DNA of 64,000 nucleotides from the NCBI RefSeq assembly GCF_014653275.1, contig NZ_BNAL01000011.1, positions 1-64,000 of the forward strand, given 5' to 3'. This document shows, piece by piece, positions 1 to 7,398 of this stretch (position 1 is its first letter; every line of letters begins with the position of its first letter). The stretch comes from Deinococcus piscis. GTDB taxonomy: Bacteria > Deinococcota > Deinococci > Deinococcales > Deinococcaceae. Position numbers and translations under genes: made by a program. The notes below the pieces were generated by a model. The model worked only from the letters and a program-made list of their open reading frames with translations. It did no database searches and was not told the DNA's origin.

Positions 1-546
1 GTTTTGTTCTGTTTTCACACACTCATCAAAGCGTCACTCGCTCCCTGAATCCAGCCTTCAAGCTGAACCGGGGAGCGAGGTCTGTTTTTGCTGTCCCTCA
101 CGTCTGGATATGAAGTTGTCGGGTACTGAGGACATGGATCTAACTTAACAAGTAAATCAGAAAGAGTGCAGTTTTCTTTTCATACTGTTAAAATGAAAGA
201 AATTTCATTGCACTTTTGATTGATTTTTGCTGTCTTGTACTTGACGTCTGCTGTACCTCTTAAGAGTGGGGCTGCTGCCATCAAGGTCTGTCGGCGTCAC
301 ACAAGCGGAATGTGGCGGGCACTTCTAGACAGGCACCGAGGGCATACAGGTGTAGGGCGTCCCCAGTCCGGCTGACCACCTCCCGGATTGCCAGTTCATT
401 CGGGTCAGCCAGCGTGCCCTCGGGCAAACTCCGGTTCTTTGAAGCGGGCCGTCCGCCAGGCTTTCAACGCCCCGGCGAACTCAGGACGACCGGAAGCTGT
501 TGGGCAACGGCAAGCACTCTGCTCACACTCCGAATCAAGTGCCTGC
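1..546. other. Low-GC stretch without a recognisable gene
   Basis: I see no convincing gene here. Roughly the first 300 bases are clearly richer in A and T than the rest of the window. They contain a short inverted repeat at 192-209, AATGAAA-gaaa-TTTCATT, which could be an operator or a weak hairpin. Bases 300-546 return to high GC and lie just downstream of the oxidoreductase gene on the minus strand. Short open frames here lack starts or similarity that I recognise. Confidence 0.4.
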
Positions 547-1761
547 TCAAGCCCGCCGCCGCCTGAGCACCGCGCCCAGCCCGGTTTCGGCGGCGATACG
601 GGCCAGCGCCAGCAGCGGGGCCTCGCCTGCCCGAACCTGCTGACCGCGTGCCAGACGGCGCATGGCGTCCTCGTACCAGGCGATTTCCAGGTAGCCGCTG
701 CCGTCCAGCAGGCCGAGACCCGTTTTCAGGGGGCGCACCTCGCTGCTCACGTCCTCGCCGCGCAGCACGCGGGCGCTGAAGTCGGGGTCGGTGACCAGCG
801 GGCGGGCCAGCCCCACCGCGTCGGCACTGCCCTCTGCCAGCACCTGCCGGATGGTGGCGGCGTCGCGAAAGCCCCCGGTCACGCACAGCGGCACGCCCGC
901 CGCCGCCCGCGCCCGGCCCGCGAAATCGGCAAAGAAGCCGCCGCGTTCGCCCTGCCCCAGCATCATCATCGGTTTTTCGTAGGTGCCGCCCGAAATCTCG
1001 ATCAGGTCGCAGCCGCGCTCGCCCAGTGCCGCCACCACCGCGAGGCTGTCCTCTTCCGAAAAGCCGCCGCGCACGAAGTCGGAAGAATTGAGCTTCACGC
1101 TGACCGGAAAGCGCGGCCCCACCGCTGCGCGCACCGCGTCGAAGATTTCGAGCAGAAAGCGCATCCGGTGTTCCAGGCTGCCGCCGTACTCGTCGGTGCG
1201 GACGTTGTGCCGGGGCGAGAGAAACTGCGACAGCAGGTAGCCGTGCGCCGCGTGCAGCTGCACCCCGCCGAAGCCTGCCCGCTGCGCCAGCCGCGCCGAG
1301 CGGGCGAAGCGGGCGGTCAGGTCGTGAATCTCGGGCACCGTCAGCGCACGCGGCGTTTCGAAGGCGCGGGCCAGGCCGCCGGGGTAGGGCACGGCGCTGG
1401 GGGCGACGGTGCCGCCTGCATTGAGTCCGCGCGGGGCCTGCTTGCCGGGGTGGTTGAGCTGCATCCACAGCGCCGCGCCCCCCCGACTGCCCTGCACGGC
1501 CCAGGCGTGGAACTCGGCCAGGTGCCGCTCGTCTTCCAGCACCACGTTGCCCGGTTCGCCCAGGGCGCGGGCGTCCACCATCACGTTGCCGGTGAGCAGG
1601 ATGCCGGTGCCGCCCCCAGCCCAGCGGGCGTACAGCGCGGGCAACTCGGGCCGGGGGGCGTGGTCGCGCCTTCCCAGTGCTTCACTCATCGCTCCTTTGA
1701 GCAGACGGTTTTTTACGGTCACGCCGCAGGGCAAGGTTAGGGCATCGGTGGGAGCAGTCAT
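547..1761 (-). CDS. NADH:flavin oxidoreductase, old yellow enzyme family
   Basis: A 404-residue FMN-dependent oxidoreductase of the OYE/2,4-dienoyl-CoA reductase-like family. Such enzymes use NAD(P)H to reduce activated alkenes; the substrate here is unknown. The TIM-barrel pattern is visible: an N-terminal NRLLKGAMSE segment, the MQLNHPGKQ strand, the signature GGVQLHAAHGYLLSQFLSP around residues 165-185, the RTDEYGGSLEHR segment, and the phosphate-binding VTGGF and VGLARPLV strands near the C-terminus. The ATG at 1761 is chosen because MTAPTDALTLPCG fits the family N-terminus; a longer frame upstream adds about 64 residues without family character. It is a single-gene unit with its back to the YqcI/YcgG operon. 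Confidence 0.88.
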   Translation of the reverse strand: MTAPTDALTLPCGVTVKNRLLKGAMSEALGRRDHAPRPELPALYARWAGGGTGILLTGNVMVDARALGEPGNVVLEDERHLAEFHAWAVQGSRGGAALWMQLNHPGKQAPRGLNAGGTVAPSAVPYPGGLARAFETPRALTVPEIHDLTARFARSARLAQRAGFGGVQLHAAHGYLLSQFLSPRHNVRTDEYGGSLEHRMRFLLEIFDAVRAAVGPRFPVSVKLNSSDFVRGGFSEEDSLAVVAALGERGCDLIEISGGTYEKPMMMLGQGERGGFFADFAGRARAAAGVPLCVTGGFRDAATIRQVLAEGSADAVGLARPLVTDPDFSARVLRGEDVSSEVRPLKTGLGLLDGSGYLEIAWYEDAMRRLARGQQVRAGEAPLLALARIAAETGLGAVLRRRRA

Positions 1762-1926
1762 GCCGGGCAGTCTAGAAAATCTCTTGCCTGCGCGGCAGAA
1801 AGTGCTCACCTTCCCTCTGGGCGCAGGCCAGCTCAGGGGCTTTAGGCGAAGTTGAGATGGCCGCCATAAAGGGCATAAGCCACAGCCCAAAGCCAGCGCA
1901 GTACCTATGGTAAGCGGGTTGAACTT

Positions 1927-1942
1927 GGACCTGCCTAGGTCC
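1927..1942. promoter_or_regulatory. Candidate operator or hairpin, GGACCT-gcct-AGGTCC
   Basis: A 6-bp perfect inverted repeat with a 4-base loop lies 44 bases upstream of the YqcI/YcgG start, followed by a pyrimidine-rich tract. It could be an operator within the promoter (a TTGAAC-like box is just upstream) or a small attenuator-type hairpin. Sequence alone does not separate these. Confidence 0.3.
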
Positions 1943-1985
1943 TTCCTTTCCACCTTTTTCCTTATTTGCTTTGCCCTGAGGACTT

Positions 1986-2762
1986 ATGACTATTTCTGCT
2001 TCTTATCGCCGCGTCTCTGGCCCCCCGGTGGCCCTGCCAGACCCCGAGCCTTTCGCCGTCCGCGCTGAGGACGCTTTCCGCAGCAAGATTCAGGCTTCTG
2101 AGTTCCCGTGCGTGGCCGCCAAAGCCTCGGTCAACACCGACATGTACCGCCTGCACACCTACGGGCAACTCGGTGCGCTGGACACCACCCTGGCGCTGGC
2201 CCGCGACCTGCGTGCCTTTCAGGCTGAGCAGCCGGGGATGGATTCGGACTTCACCAGCTTTGTCAGCGTGTTCGAGTCGCCCGGCGAGGTGGACGAACTG
2301 ACGTTTGAGCGCCTGCTCTGGGAGCAGCTGCACGGACTCTCACTGCTGGACGACCAGCCCTACAGCACCGAGGTGAGCAGCGACACCACTTCACCCGATT
2401 TCGGGTATTCGTTCGGCGGGCAGGCCTTTTTTATTGTGGGTCTGCACCCAGGGGCGTCGCGCATGGCCCGGCGCTTTCCTTATGCCACTGTGGTCTTCAA
2501 CTCGCACCACCAGTTCCGCACACTCAAGGCCGATGGCCGCTGGACCCGCTTTCAGGAGACCATTCGCGCCCGCGATATCAGCTTGCAGGGCAACATCAAC
2601 CCCAACCTGGCCGACTACGGCGCTGCCCCCGAAGCCCGGCAATATTCTGGCCGCGCCGTAGAACCCGGCTGGCAAGCTCCGTTCGGCCACTGTCCCTTCG
2701 GCTTTGGCCGCGCTGAGCTGAGCGCTGCCCCTGAGACTATCCCACAAGAGGAGAACATATGA
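1986..2762 (+). CDS. YqcI/YcgG (GntA-like) heme-dependent N-hydroxylase homologue
   Basis: A 258-residue protein with the hallmarks of the YqcI/YcgG family. These are the ASEFPCVAAKAS segment near residues 36-48, the FSYGGQAFF-like segment (here YSFGGQAFFIVGLHPGASR) in the middle, FNSHHQFRTLK, and the C-terminal FGHCPFGFGRAE. Characterised members are heme enzymes that N-hydroxylate guanidino or amino groups, for example pre-guanitoxin N-hydroxylase. Activity and substrate here are inferred only. Its stop overlaps the next start (ATGA), so it is translationally coupled to a DUF1989 protein. No transporter, NRPS or other siderophore gene lies nearby. Few recognised Shine-Dalgarno bases precede the start (ctgaggactt). 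Confidence 0.75.
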   Translation: MTISASYRRVSGPPVALPDPEPFAVRAEDAFRSKIQASEFPCVAAKASVNTDMYRLHTYGQLGALDTTLALARDLRAFQAEQPGMDSDFTSFVSVFESPGEVDELTFERLLWEQLHGLSLLDDQPYSTEVSSDTTSPDFGYSFGGQAFFIVGLHPGASRMARRFPYATVVFNSHHQFRTLKADGRWTRFQETIRARDISLQGNINPNLADYGAAPEARQYSGRAVEPGWQAPFGHCPFGFGRAELSAAPETIPQEENI

Positions 2763-3424
2763 CGCAATCTGCCCCCAGCAGTCCCACCCGCGACGAATCC
2801 GCTTACGCTGTGACCCGCATTCCGCCGCAGAGCGGCAGCGGCTTTACCCTGCAAAAGGGCGACATCCTGGTGGTCATTGATCCCCAGGGCGAGCAGGTGT
2901 CTGACCTGATGGCCTTCGCCGGGGACAACCGCGAAGAGTGGCTCTCGTCAGGCCGCACCTTCGACTACAACGAGACCATCTATCTGACCACTGGGCATGT
3001 GCTGTACTCCAACCGCTCGCGCCCCATGTTCACCCTGCTGCGCGACGACGTGGGCCGGCACGATTTCCTGCTCACGCCCTGCTCCACCGAAACCTTTGAG
3101 ATTCTGTACCCGCCCGGCACCGCCGAGGGGCATCCCAGCTGCTTTTCCAATTTGGTGCAGGCGTTCGCACCCTACGGCATCCAGCCCGACCAGATTCCCA
3201 CCACCCTCAACATTTTTATGAATGTGCTGGTGGACAGCCAGGGCCGAGTCAACATAGGCCCGCCCATCTCGCAGGCCGGCCAGCGCCTGGAACTGCGGGC
3301 CGAGATGGATATGGTGGTCGGGCTGACTGCGTGCTCGGCGGAGAGCAGCAACAATGGCACCTTCAAGCCGATTGACTATTTTGTGATTCCTGCCGCCGAT
3401 GTGCAGGACCAAGTAGGAACCTGA
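2759..3424 (+). CDS. DUF1989 (urea carboxylase-associated family) protein
   Basis: A 221-residue protein of the DUF1989/urea-carboxylase-associated family. Family features are an N-terminal strand KGDILVVIDPQGEQVSDL, the FDYNETIYLTTGHVLYSNR block around residues 68-86, and the C-terminal NIGPPISQAGQRLELRAE and VGLTACSAES segments. Family members accompany amidolytic nitrogen metabolism or N-oxidised natural-product pathways; no reaction can be assigned here. It begins 4 bases inside the preceding N-hydroxylase homologue after a good AAGAGGAG ribosome site, which argues that the two proteins act together. A strong bidirectional terminator follows. Confidence 0.78.
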   Translation: MTQSAPSSPTRDESAYAVTRIPPQSGSGFTLQKGDILVVIDPQGEQVSDLMAFAGDNREEWLSSGRTFDYNETIYLTTGHVLYSNRSRPMFTLLRDDVGRHDFLLTPCSTETFEILYPPGTAEGHPSCFSNLVQAFAPYGIQPDQIPTTLNIFMNVLVDSQGRVNIGPPISQAGQRLELRAEMDMVVGLTACSAESSNNGTFKPIDYFVIPAADVQDQVGT

Positions 3425-3483
3425 CCCCGCAGGTGCTCTTGCTGGGCTCTGCACTACGGGCGAAGCAGCAGACAAAGATACAA

Positions 3484-3520
3484 AAACGTCCCCATCCATT
3501 TCGGTGGGGACGTTTCGTTT
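3484..3520. terminator. Bidirectional rho-independent terminator
   Basis: Perfect 11-bp arms (AAACGTCCCCA and its complement) flank a 10-base loop, with T-rich sequence on both sides. It can end the DUF1989 operon on the plus strand and the tRNA-Met transcript on the minus strand. Confidence 0.85.
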
Positions 3521-3523
3521 GCT

Positions 3524-3600
3524 TGGTGGCGACAGAGAGACTTGAACTCTCGACCTCACGATTATGAGTCGTGCGCTCTAACCAGCTGAGCTACGTCGCC
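3524..3600 (-). tRNA. tRNA-Met (CAT), elongator type
   Basis: A 77-base cloverleaf including an encoded CCA. The 7-bp acceptor stem starts GGCGACG (last pair G-U), the D arm is TAGCTCAGCTGGTTAGAGC, and the anticodon loop is CTCATAA. The first base pair and D arm resemble elongator Met tRNA. An Ile-CAT (lysidine) identity cannot be excluded formally but is less likely. Confidence 0.9.
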
Positions 3601-3689
3601 TGATCCTGTGCCGAGGGCACGCCTCAGGGCCGATATAGAGTAGCGCGCCCAGCGGGTGGATGCAAGCCCCGGAAAGCAGTGTAGCGCCA

Positions 3690-3720
3690 CAAAAAAAACA
3701 CCCAGCATTGCTGCCAGGTG
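3690..3720 (-). terminator. Terminator of tRNA-Ala(GGC)
   Basis: Read on the minus strand, a hairpin built on CACCTGGCAGC and GCTGGGTG is followed by eight T residues. It lies directly downstream of tRNA-Ala(GGC). Confidence 0.75.
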
Positions 3721-3734
3721 GCCTTTTTCATATC

Positions 3735-3811
<77 letters not shown>

Positions 3812-3823
3812 AAAGGCTCAGAT

Positions 3824-3852
3824 AGATTACAGCGGGGGCCAGGGCTTGTCAA
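3824..3852 (-). promoter_or_regulatory. Sigma-70 promoter of tRNA-Ala(GGC)
   Basis: A consensus -35 TTGACA (3852-3847), a 17-bp spacer and -10 TAATCT (3829-3824). The predicted start is about 6 bases before the mature tRNA 5' end. The -35 box lies inside one copy of a 22-bp tandem repeat, so a second perfect TTGACA sits 22 bp upstream at 3874-3869. Confidence 0.85.
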
Positions 3853-3890
3853 CACCTGGGCCTGGGCTTGTCAACACCTGGGCCTGGGCT
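3836..3890. repeat. 22-bp tandem repeat, 2.5 copies
   Basis: Two full copies (3836-3857, 3858-3879, one mismatch) and an 11-base partial copy. Each full copy contains the -35 sequence TTGACA on the minus strand. The repeat ends exactly at the stop codon of the TrmB-type regulator. Confidence 0.9.
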
Positions 3891-4621
3891 CAGGAAATGC
3901 TGGGCTCCACAGCATTTTTGGGGCCGCTTTTGCGGGACGCCTTGGCGGGTTTGGGTTGGCGCTGTTGCTGCGCGGCCAGGCGCACGTAGCCGTCAATCAG
4001 GTGAATGATGACCGGATTGTGGGTGTGAACCCCGTGGGCTTCTGTGTCGGTGTCGTGCGGGACAAAGTGAGCGATCACGGCGGCTTCGGCGTCGCGGGTG
4101 AGCAAAAAGGCGTCCTGCCCGGCAGCAGCGATGGGGGGGAGGTCGGCCAGGTCAGCGCGTGTCAGGGCCACGCCACGGGGGCACAGCGCTTCGAGGCGGT
4201 CCGCCAGCGCGGGGCTGCCTGCCATGTACACCTGCTGCCGGGCATTCAGGAGCAGGTCTTCGCATAGAGACCGCAGCGCCGCTTCGCCGTTAAGGTGATA
4301 CACCGCTTCCGGGGCCGGGTCGGGGGTCAGGCGCGACAGGTCGCGGTCCAGGGCTTCTAGGCGGTCACTGAAGGCCCGGCGTGAGCGGGTCAGGTACTCG
4401 CGGGCGCTGAGCGGCGCATATTCCAGTGGGTTTTGGCCGACCTTGCTGGCCAGTCCCCGGCCTTCAAGGCGTTCTAACGTCTCGTAAATTTTGGGGCGGG
4501 GAATGCCCGCTTGCCGTGCCACCCGCGCTGGTACCGAGCGACCCAGGGCCAGCAGGGCCGTGTAGGCCCGCGCCTCGTACTCGGTCAGACCCAGGGCTTG
4601 CAGATGAATAACAGCACTCAC
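3890..4621 (-). CDS. TrmB-family transcriptional regulator
   Basis: A 243-residue protein with the TrmB-type winged helix: LGLTEYEARAYTALLALG, ARQAGIPRPKIYETLERLE and GLASKV (residues about 8-65). A coiled-coil linker follows (SRRAFSDRLEALDRDLSRL), then a phospholipase-D-like regulatory domain of the TrmB type. Family members sense sugars or other small molecules. The GTG at 4621 is preferred because a TATGCT -10 box ends 6 bases upstream, giving a leaderless start; an in-frame TTG 18 bases upstream would overlap that box. The gene stands alone and its target is unknown. The C-terminus is a basic, disordered tail. Confidence 0.8.
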   Translation of the reverse strand: MSAVIHLQALGLTEYEARAYTALLALGRSVPARVARQAGIPRPKIYETLERLEGRGLASKVGQNPLEYAPLSAREYLTRSRRAFSDRLEALDRDLSRLTPDPAPEAVYHLNGEAALRSLCEDLLLNARQQVYMAGSPALADRLEALCPRGVALTRADLADLPPIAAAGQDAFLLTRDAEAAVIAHFVPHDTDTEAHGVHTHNPVIIHLIDGYVRLAAQQQRQPKPAKASRKSGPKNAVEPSIS

Positions 4622-4758
4622 GCCCACAGCATAGGTCAATCCTGAATACAGCGGAAGAGCGCTGGCCTGCGCTGATCAGCCTCTGCCGAGGAAGCGAGGC
4701 AGCGGGGCAATCAGGCCCATCGGCGCGTCCGCTGCCGGTGGTGGTATGGGTCCAGCCT

Positions 4759-5301
4759 TCAGCGCAGTTTTTTGCGTTCCTGCACGGCGAGTTCGTCCAC
4801 CCGTTCGTTCTCGGCGTGCCCTGCGTGCCCTTTGACCCAGACAAAAGTCAGCTCATGAATCCGGGCCTGCTCGATGAGGGCTTCCCAGAGGTCTTGATTC
4901 TTGACTGGCTCCTTGCTGGCGGTCTTCCAGCCGTTACGCATCCAGCCGGTAATCCAGCCGTCGGTAAAAGCTTTACGCAGATACTGGCTATCCGTGACCA
5001 CCTGCACCTGGCAGGGACGCTTCAGCGCCAGCAGCCCTTCCAGCAGGCCGCGCAGCTCCATGCGGTTGTTGGTTGTTTCCCGCTCGTGGCCGCTCAGGAC
5101 CAGCTCATGCTCGCCGTAGCGCAAGATGGTGGCCCAGCCGCCATGTCCCCTGGTGGTGTCGCATGCGCCGTCGCTAAACAGCGTCACCCGCTGACCACTG
5201 ACCGGCACAGACGGCTGAATGACAGACTTCAGCGGCAGCCGGTCACGGGCAGCAGTGTCCTTGGCCGTGCGGGGGCGGGTTCGGGAGCCGGGACGCGTCA
5301 C
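4759..5301 (-). CDS. Ribonuclease HI
   Basis: A 180-residue enzyme that cuts the RNA strand of RNA:DNA hybrids. Catalytic motifs are visible: LFSDGACDTTRGHGGWA (first Asp), NNRMELRGLLEGL (Glu), VVTDSQYLRKAF (Asp), and VKGHAGHAENERVDELA (His and last Asp). The basic handle region GWITGWMRNGWKTASKEPVKN matches E. coli RNase HI. The start is set at the GTG at 5301 because a TTGACA/TACAGT promoter ends nine bases upstream. Longer frames would run through that promoter and into the divergent gene. About 33 residues precede the catalytic domain. Confidence 0.9.
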   Translation of the reverse strand: MTRPGSRTRPRTAKDTAARDRLPLKSVIQPSVPVSGQRVTLFSDGACDTTRGHGGWATILRYGEHELVLSGHERETTNNRMELRGLLEGLLALKRPCQVQVVTDSQYLRKAFTDGWITGWMRNGWKTASKEPVKNQDLWEALIEQARIHELTFVWVKGHAGHAENERVDELAVQERKKLR

Positions 5302-5310
5302 AGTCCGGGA

Positions 5311-5340
5311 ACTGTAGTGATCCCAGGGACGTACTGTCAA
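5311..5340 (-). promoter_or_regulatory. Promoter of rnhA, overlapping a divergent promoter
   Basis: -35 TTGACA (5340-5335), 18-bp spacer, -10 TACAGT (5316-5311). Transcription should start within a few bases of the GTG at 5301. On the plus strand a TACTGT box at 5332-5337 ends 5 bases before the ATG of the DUF4870 gene, so the two promoters interlock. Confidence 0.7.
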
Positions 5341-5342
5341 GT

Positions 5343-5870
5343 ATGAAGCGCGTTCCTCCATCCGAAGCTCCGCAGGCGGCCCCTCTGGTGCCCGAACCGG
5401 CCTGGAGCGGTGCAGGCGGCATGGCTCCTGCTCTACCCGAAGCTGACCGCACTCCCGCCATGCTGATTCACCTCTCGCCGCTGCTGGGCTTGTTGCTGCC
5501 TGCTTTTGGCAATCTGCTTGGCCCACTGGCGGCCTGGCTGGTTTACCGTGACCGCAGCCGCGTGCTGGATGACCAGGGCAAAGAAGCGCTGAACTTCCAG
5601 ATTTCCATGTGGATTTATTCCACGCTGGGGCTGTTGCTGCTGCTGGGGTTGGCGGGCCTGGGCTTTTTGGGCGGGGCTGCGGGCGCAGCGGCTGGCTCGG
5701 ATGTGCTGGCAGGCCTGGGCATCTTCGGCGGCATCGGACTGGTGTTCCTGGCGATGCTGGGCGGCCTTTTCTTTTACATCATTCCCATCATTTTTATGAT
5801 TCTGGCGGTGATGAGCGTGTCGGATGGGCGGCCCTACCGCTATCCGTTTACGCTGCGGCTGCTCAAGTGA
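5343..5870 (+). CDS. DUF4870-type small membrane protein
   Basis: A 175-residue integral membrane protein resembling DUF4870/Tic20-like proteins. A 35-residue proline- and alanine-rich N-terminus precedes about three hydrophobic segments: around residues 40-65 (LSPLLGLLLPAFGNLLGPLAA), around 85-130 (glycine-rich, LGLLLLLGLAGLGFLGG) and around 135-160. Family features are the acidic DDQGKEALNFQISMWIY stretch and the C-terminal GRPYRYPFTLRLL. Molecular function is unknown. The start is leaderless (TACTGT 5 bases upstream). It heads a close-packed plus-strand set with the SRPBCC and CPBP genes. Confidence 0.75.
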   Translation: MKRVPPSEAPQAAPLVPEPAWSGAGGMAPALPEADRTPAMLIHLSPLLGLLLPAFGNLLGPLAAWLVYRDRSRVLDDQGKEALNFQISMWIYSTLGLLLLLGLAGLGFLGGAAGAAAGSDVLAGLGIFGGIGLVFLAMLGGLFFYIIPIIFMILAVMSVSDGRPYRYPFTLRLLK

Positions 5871-5903
5871 GCGCACGCGGCAGGCTGCTTTAGAGTGATG
5901 GGC

Positions 5904-6617
5904 ATGTTCAAGCTGTTCCGCAAACCTCGCTCCGAGTCGCCTGTCCCCGAAGCTGAGGGCGTGTCGCATGCGACCTTGAAGGCCCGGCCTGAAGTGCGCA
6001 GGAGCGGAGACGCGGCGGCTGCGCCCGCCCGCACTGAGCGACCCCAGCCCCGCGCAGGGCAACCCGAACCCATCGTGATGCGTCACACCGTGCCGATGCG
6101 TGCCCGTCCGGAAGTGCTGTACCGGCTGGCCCTGGTGCCCACCCGCCGCGCCGCGTGGGATTCCAACATGGCCGAGTCGGCCTGGTCAGATGACACCCAG
6201 ACCCTGAGAAATGGGGCCCACGCCCGCTTCCGGCTGGTGCGCCGACTGGGGGGGCTGCGGTTTGAAGCCGAGTACGGTGGCCTCAAGACTTCGCGCTCCG
6301 GGGGCTGGCGCACGGTACGCGGCATGGGCCCGCTGGAAGAGTTTTCGCAGGACTGGACCTTCAAGGCCGTGCCGGGCCAGCCGGTGACCGAAGTGACCCT
6401 GACGCTGCGGGGTCAGGTGCGCTTTGACTGGGTGCGGGCACAGGTGGAACGCATGATGCAGAACATGCTGCTCACCACGCTGCTGGACATGCAGCGCGAA
6501 GTGGATGCGCCCACAGCGGGCCGCATCGACAAGATGAATGAAGACCTGCGCCAGCAGGAAGAGGCCCGGCGCAAGGCCGAGAAAGCCGCCCGCAAGGGCA
6601 AATGGAACCGGCGCTAG
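5904..6617 (+). CDS. SRPBCC-fold protein with charged ends
   Basis: A 237-residue protein. Residues about 55-205 look like a START/SRPBCC ligand-binding fold (RHTVPMRARPEVLYRLALVP, then alternating strands to LTLRGQVRFDWVRAQVERMMQ). A disordered N-terminus and a Lys/Arg/Glu-rich C-terminus (EEARRKAEKAARKGKWNRR) flank it. The ligand is unknown. The ATG at 5904 is favoured over in-frame GTG/ATG codons at 5895 and 5898, because the -10 box TAGAGT (5891-5896) overlaps the first and ends 7 bases before 5904. Its stop abuts the next start. Confidence 0.65.
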   Translation: MFKLFRKPRSESPVPEAEGVSHATLKARPEVRRSGDAAAAPARTERPQPRAGQPEPIVMRHTVPMRARPEVLYRLALVPTRRAAWDSNMAESAWSDDTQTLRNGAHARFRLVRRLGGLRFEAEYGGLKTSRSGGWRTVRGMGPLEEFSQDWTFKAVPGQPVTEVTLTLRGQVRFDWVRAQVERMMQNMLLTTLLDMQREVDAPTAGRIDKMNEDLRQQEEARRKAEKAARKGKWNRR

Positions 6618-7304
6618 ATGTCCCTGCCCAGTGCTGGTCCTGACCTGGTGGGTCCACCTCCTGTACCCCTGCCCCCTTCGCGGCTGCCAGGCCCGGTGCG
6701 ACGCTGGCAGGCGGCCTATGCCCGCTCAAGCCCGTTCGGCAAGACCCTGCGTGAACTGGGGCTGGCGTACCTGGGGTATTTCCTGCTGCTGCCACTGACG
6801 CTGCTGGTGCCCGGGCTGGCCATGAGCGACGACAACGCTGCGGGCATAGACGGTGTGTTTCAGGAGGCGCTGGGCAGCACCAACTTGCCTCTGGCGCTGG
6901 CTGGGGTGGCGCTGCTGCTGGCGGTGGTGGTGCCCGTCATCGAAGAACTGATCTTCCGGGGGATTCCGCTGCTGCTGCGCCTGGGCCTATGGCGTGCCCT
7001 GCCTGCTCGCCATCACCGGGCTGTCACGCTGGTGCTGGGGCTGGTCTCGGCAGTGGTCTTTGCTCAGGCCCACAACCTGGTGCCGGGCACCTTGCCGCTC
7101 CCGCAGCTGTGGCTGGGGCTGCTCACCTGGTACGCCGCCAGCACGCGGGGCCTGCGCTACTCCATGCTGCTGCATGGCCTGAACAATGCAGTGGTGGTAG
7201 CGCTGGTCAGCCTGCTGCTGGCCGCTGGGCCAGACGTTTTACAGGGCACGCCAGCGGAGTCGGTGCCAGTGCCGGTGCCCGTCAGCCCACTTAAGATGCC
7301 GTAG
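6618..7304 (+). CDS. CPBP-family intramembrane glutamic endopeptidase (Abi/CAAX-like)
   Basis: A 228-residue polytopic membrane protein. The three CPBP motifs are present: EELIFRG (Glu-Glu and Arg, around residue 110), FAQAHN (motif 2 His, around 152) and HGLNNA (motif 3 His and Asn, around 190). Hydrophobic helices lie between them. The family includes CAAX prenyl proteases and bacteriocin self-immunity proteins; the substrate is unknown. The ATG directly follows the stop of the SRPBCC gene, implying cotranscription and coupling. The C-terminal tail is proline/valine-rich. Confidence 0.85.
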   Translation: MSLPSAGPDLVGPPPVPLPPSRLPGPVRRWQAAYARSSPFGKTLRELGLAYLGYFLLLPLTLLVPGLAMSDDNAAGIDGVFQEALGSTNLPLALAGVALLLAVVVPVIEELIFRGIPLLLRLGLWRALPARHHRAVTLVLGLVSAVVFAQAHNLVPGTLPLPQLWLGLLTWYAASTRGLRYSMLLHGLNNAVVVALVSLLLAAGPDVLQGTPAESVPVPVPVSPLKMP

Positions 7305-7398
7305 GGCAGTGGTCAAAGGTCGGCTGGGTGGCGTGCTTGCTCGGAGAAGTTCGGGAGAGGCCGCAGAGAAACTGACTTTGGCCGCGTATCATGCCCCC

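Noticed and set aside
388..1740. A 450-codon open frame on the plus strand opposite the oxidoreductase
   Set aside because: It has no start signal or family similarity. High GC makes long antisense frames common, and the minus-strand protein has clear OYE motifs.
3524..3600. tRNA-Ile2 (lysidine) identity for the CAT tRNA
   Set aside because: Acceptor and D-arm sequence resemble elongator Met tRNA more closely.
4640..4758. A small gene between rnhA and the TrmB-type regulator
   Set aside because: 119 bases with no start signal or conserved frame; it only holds the regulator's promoter.
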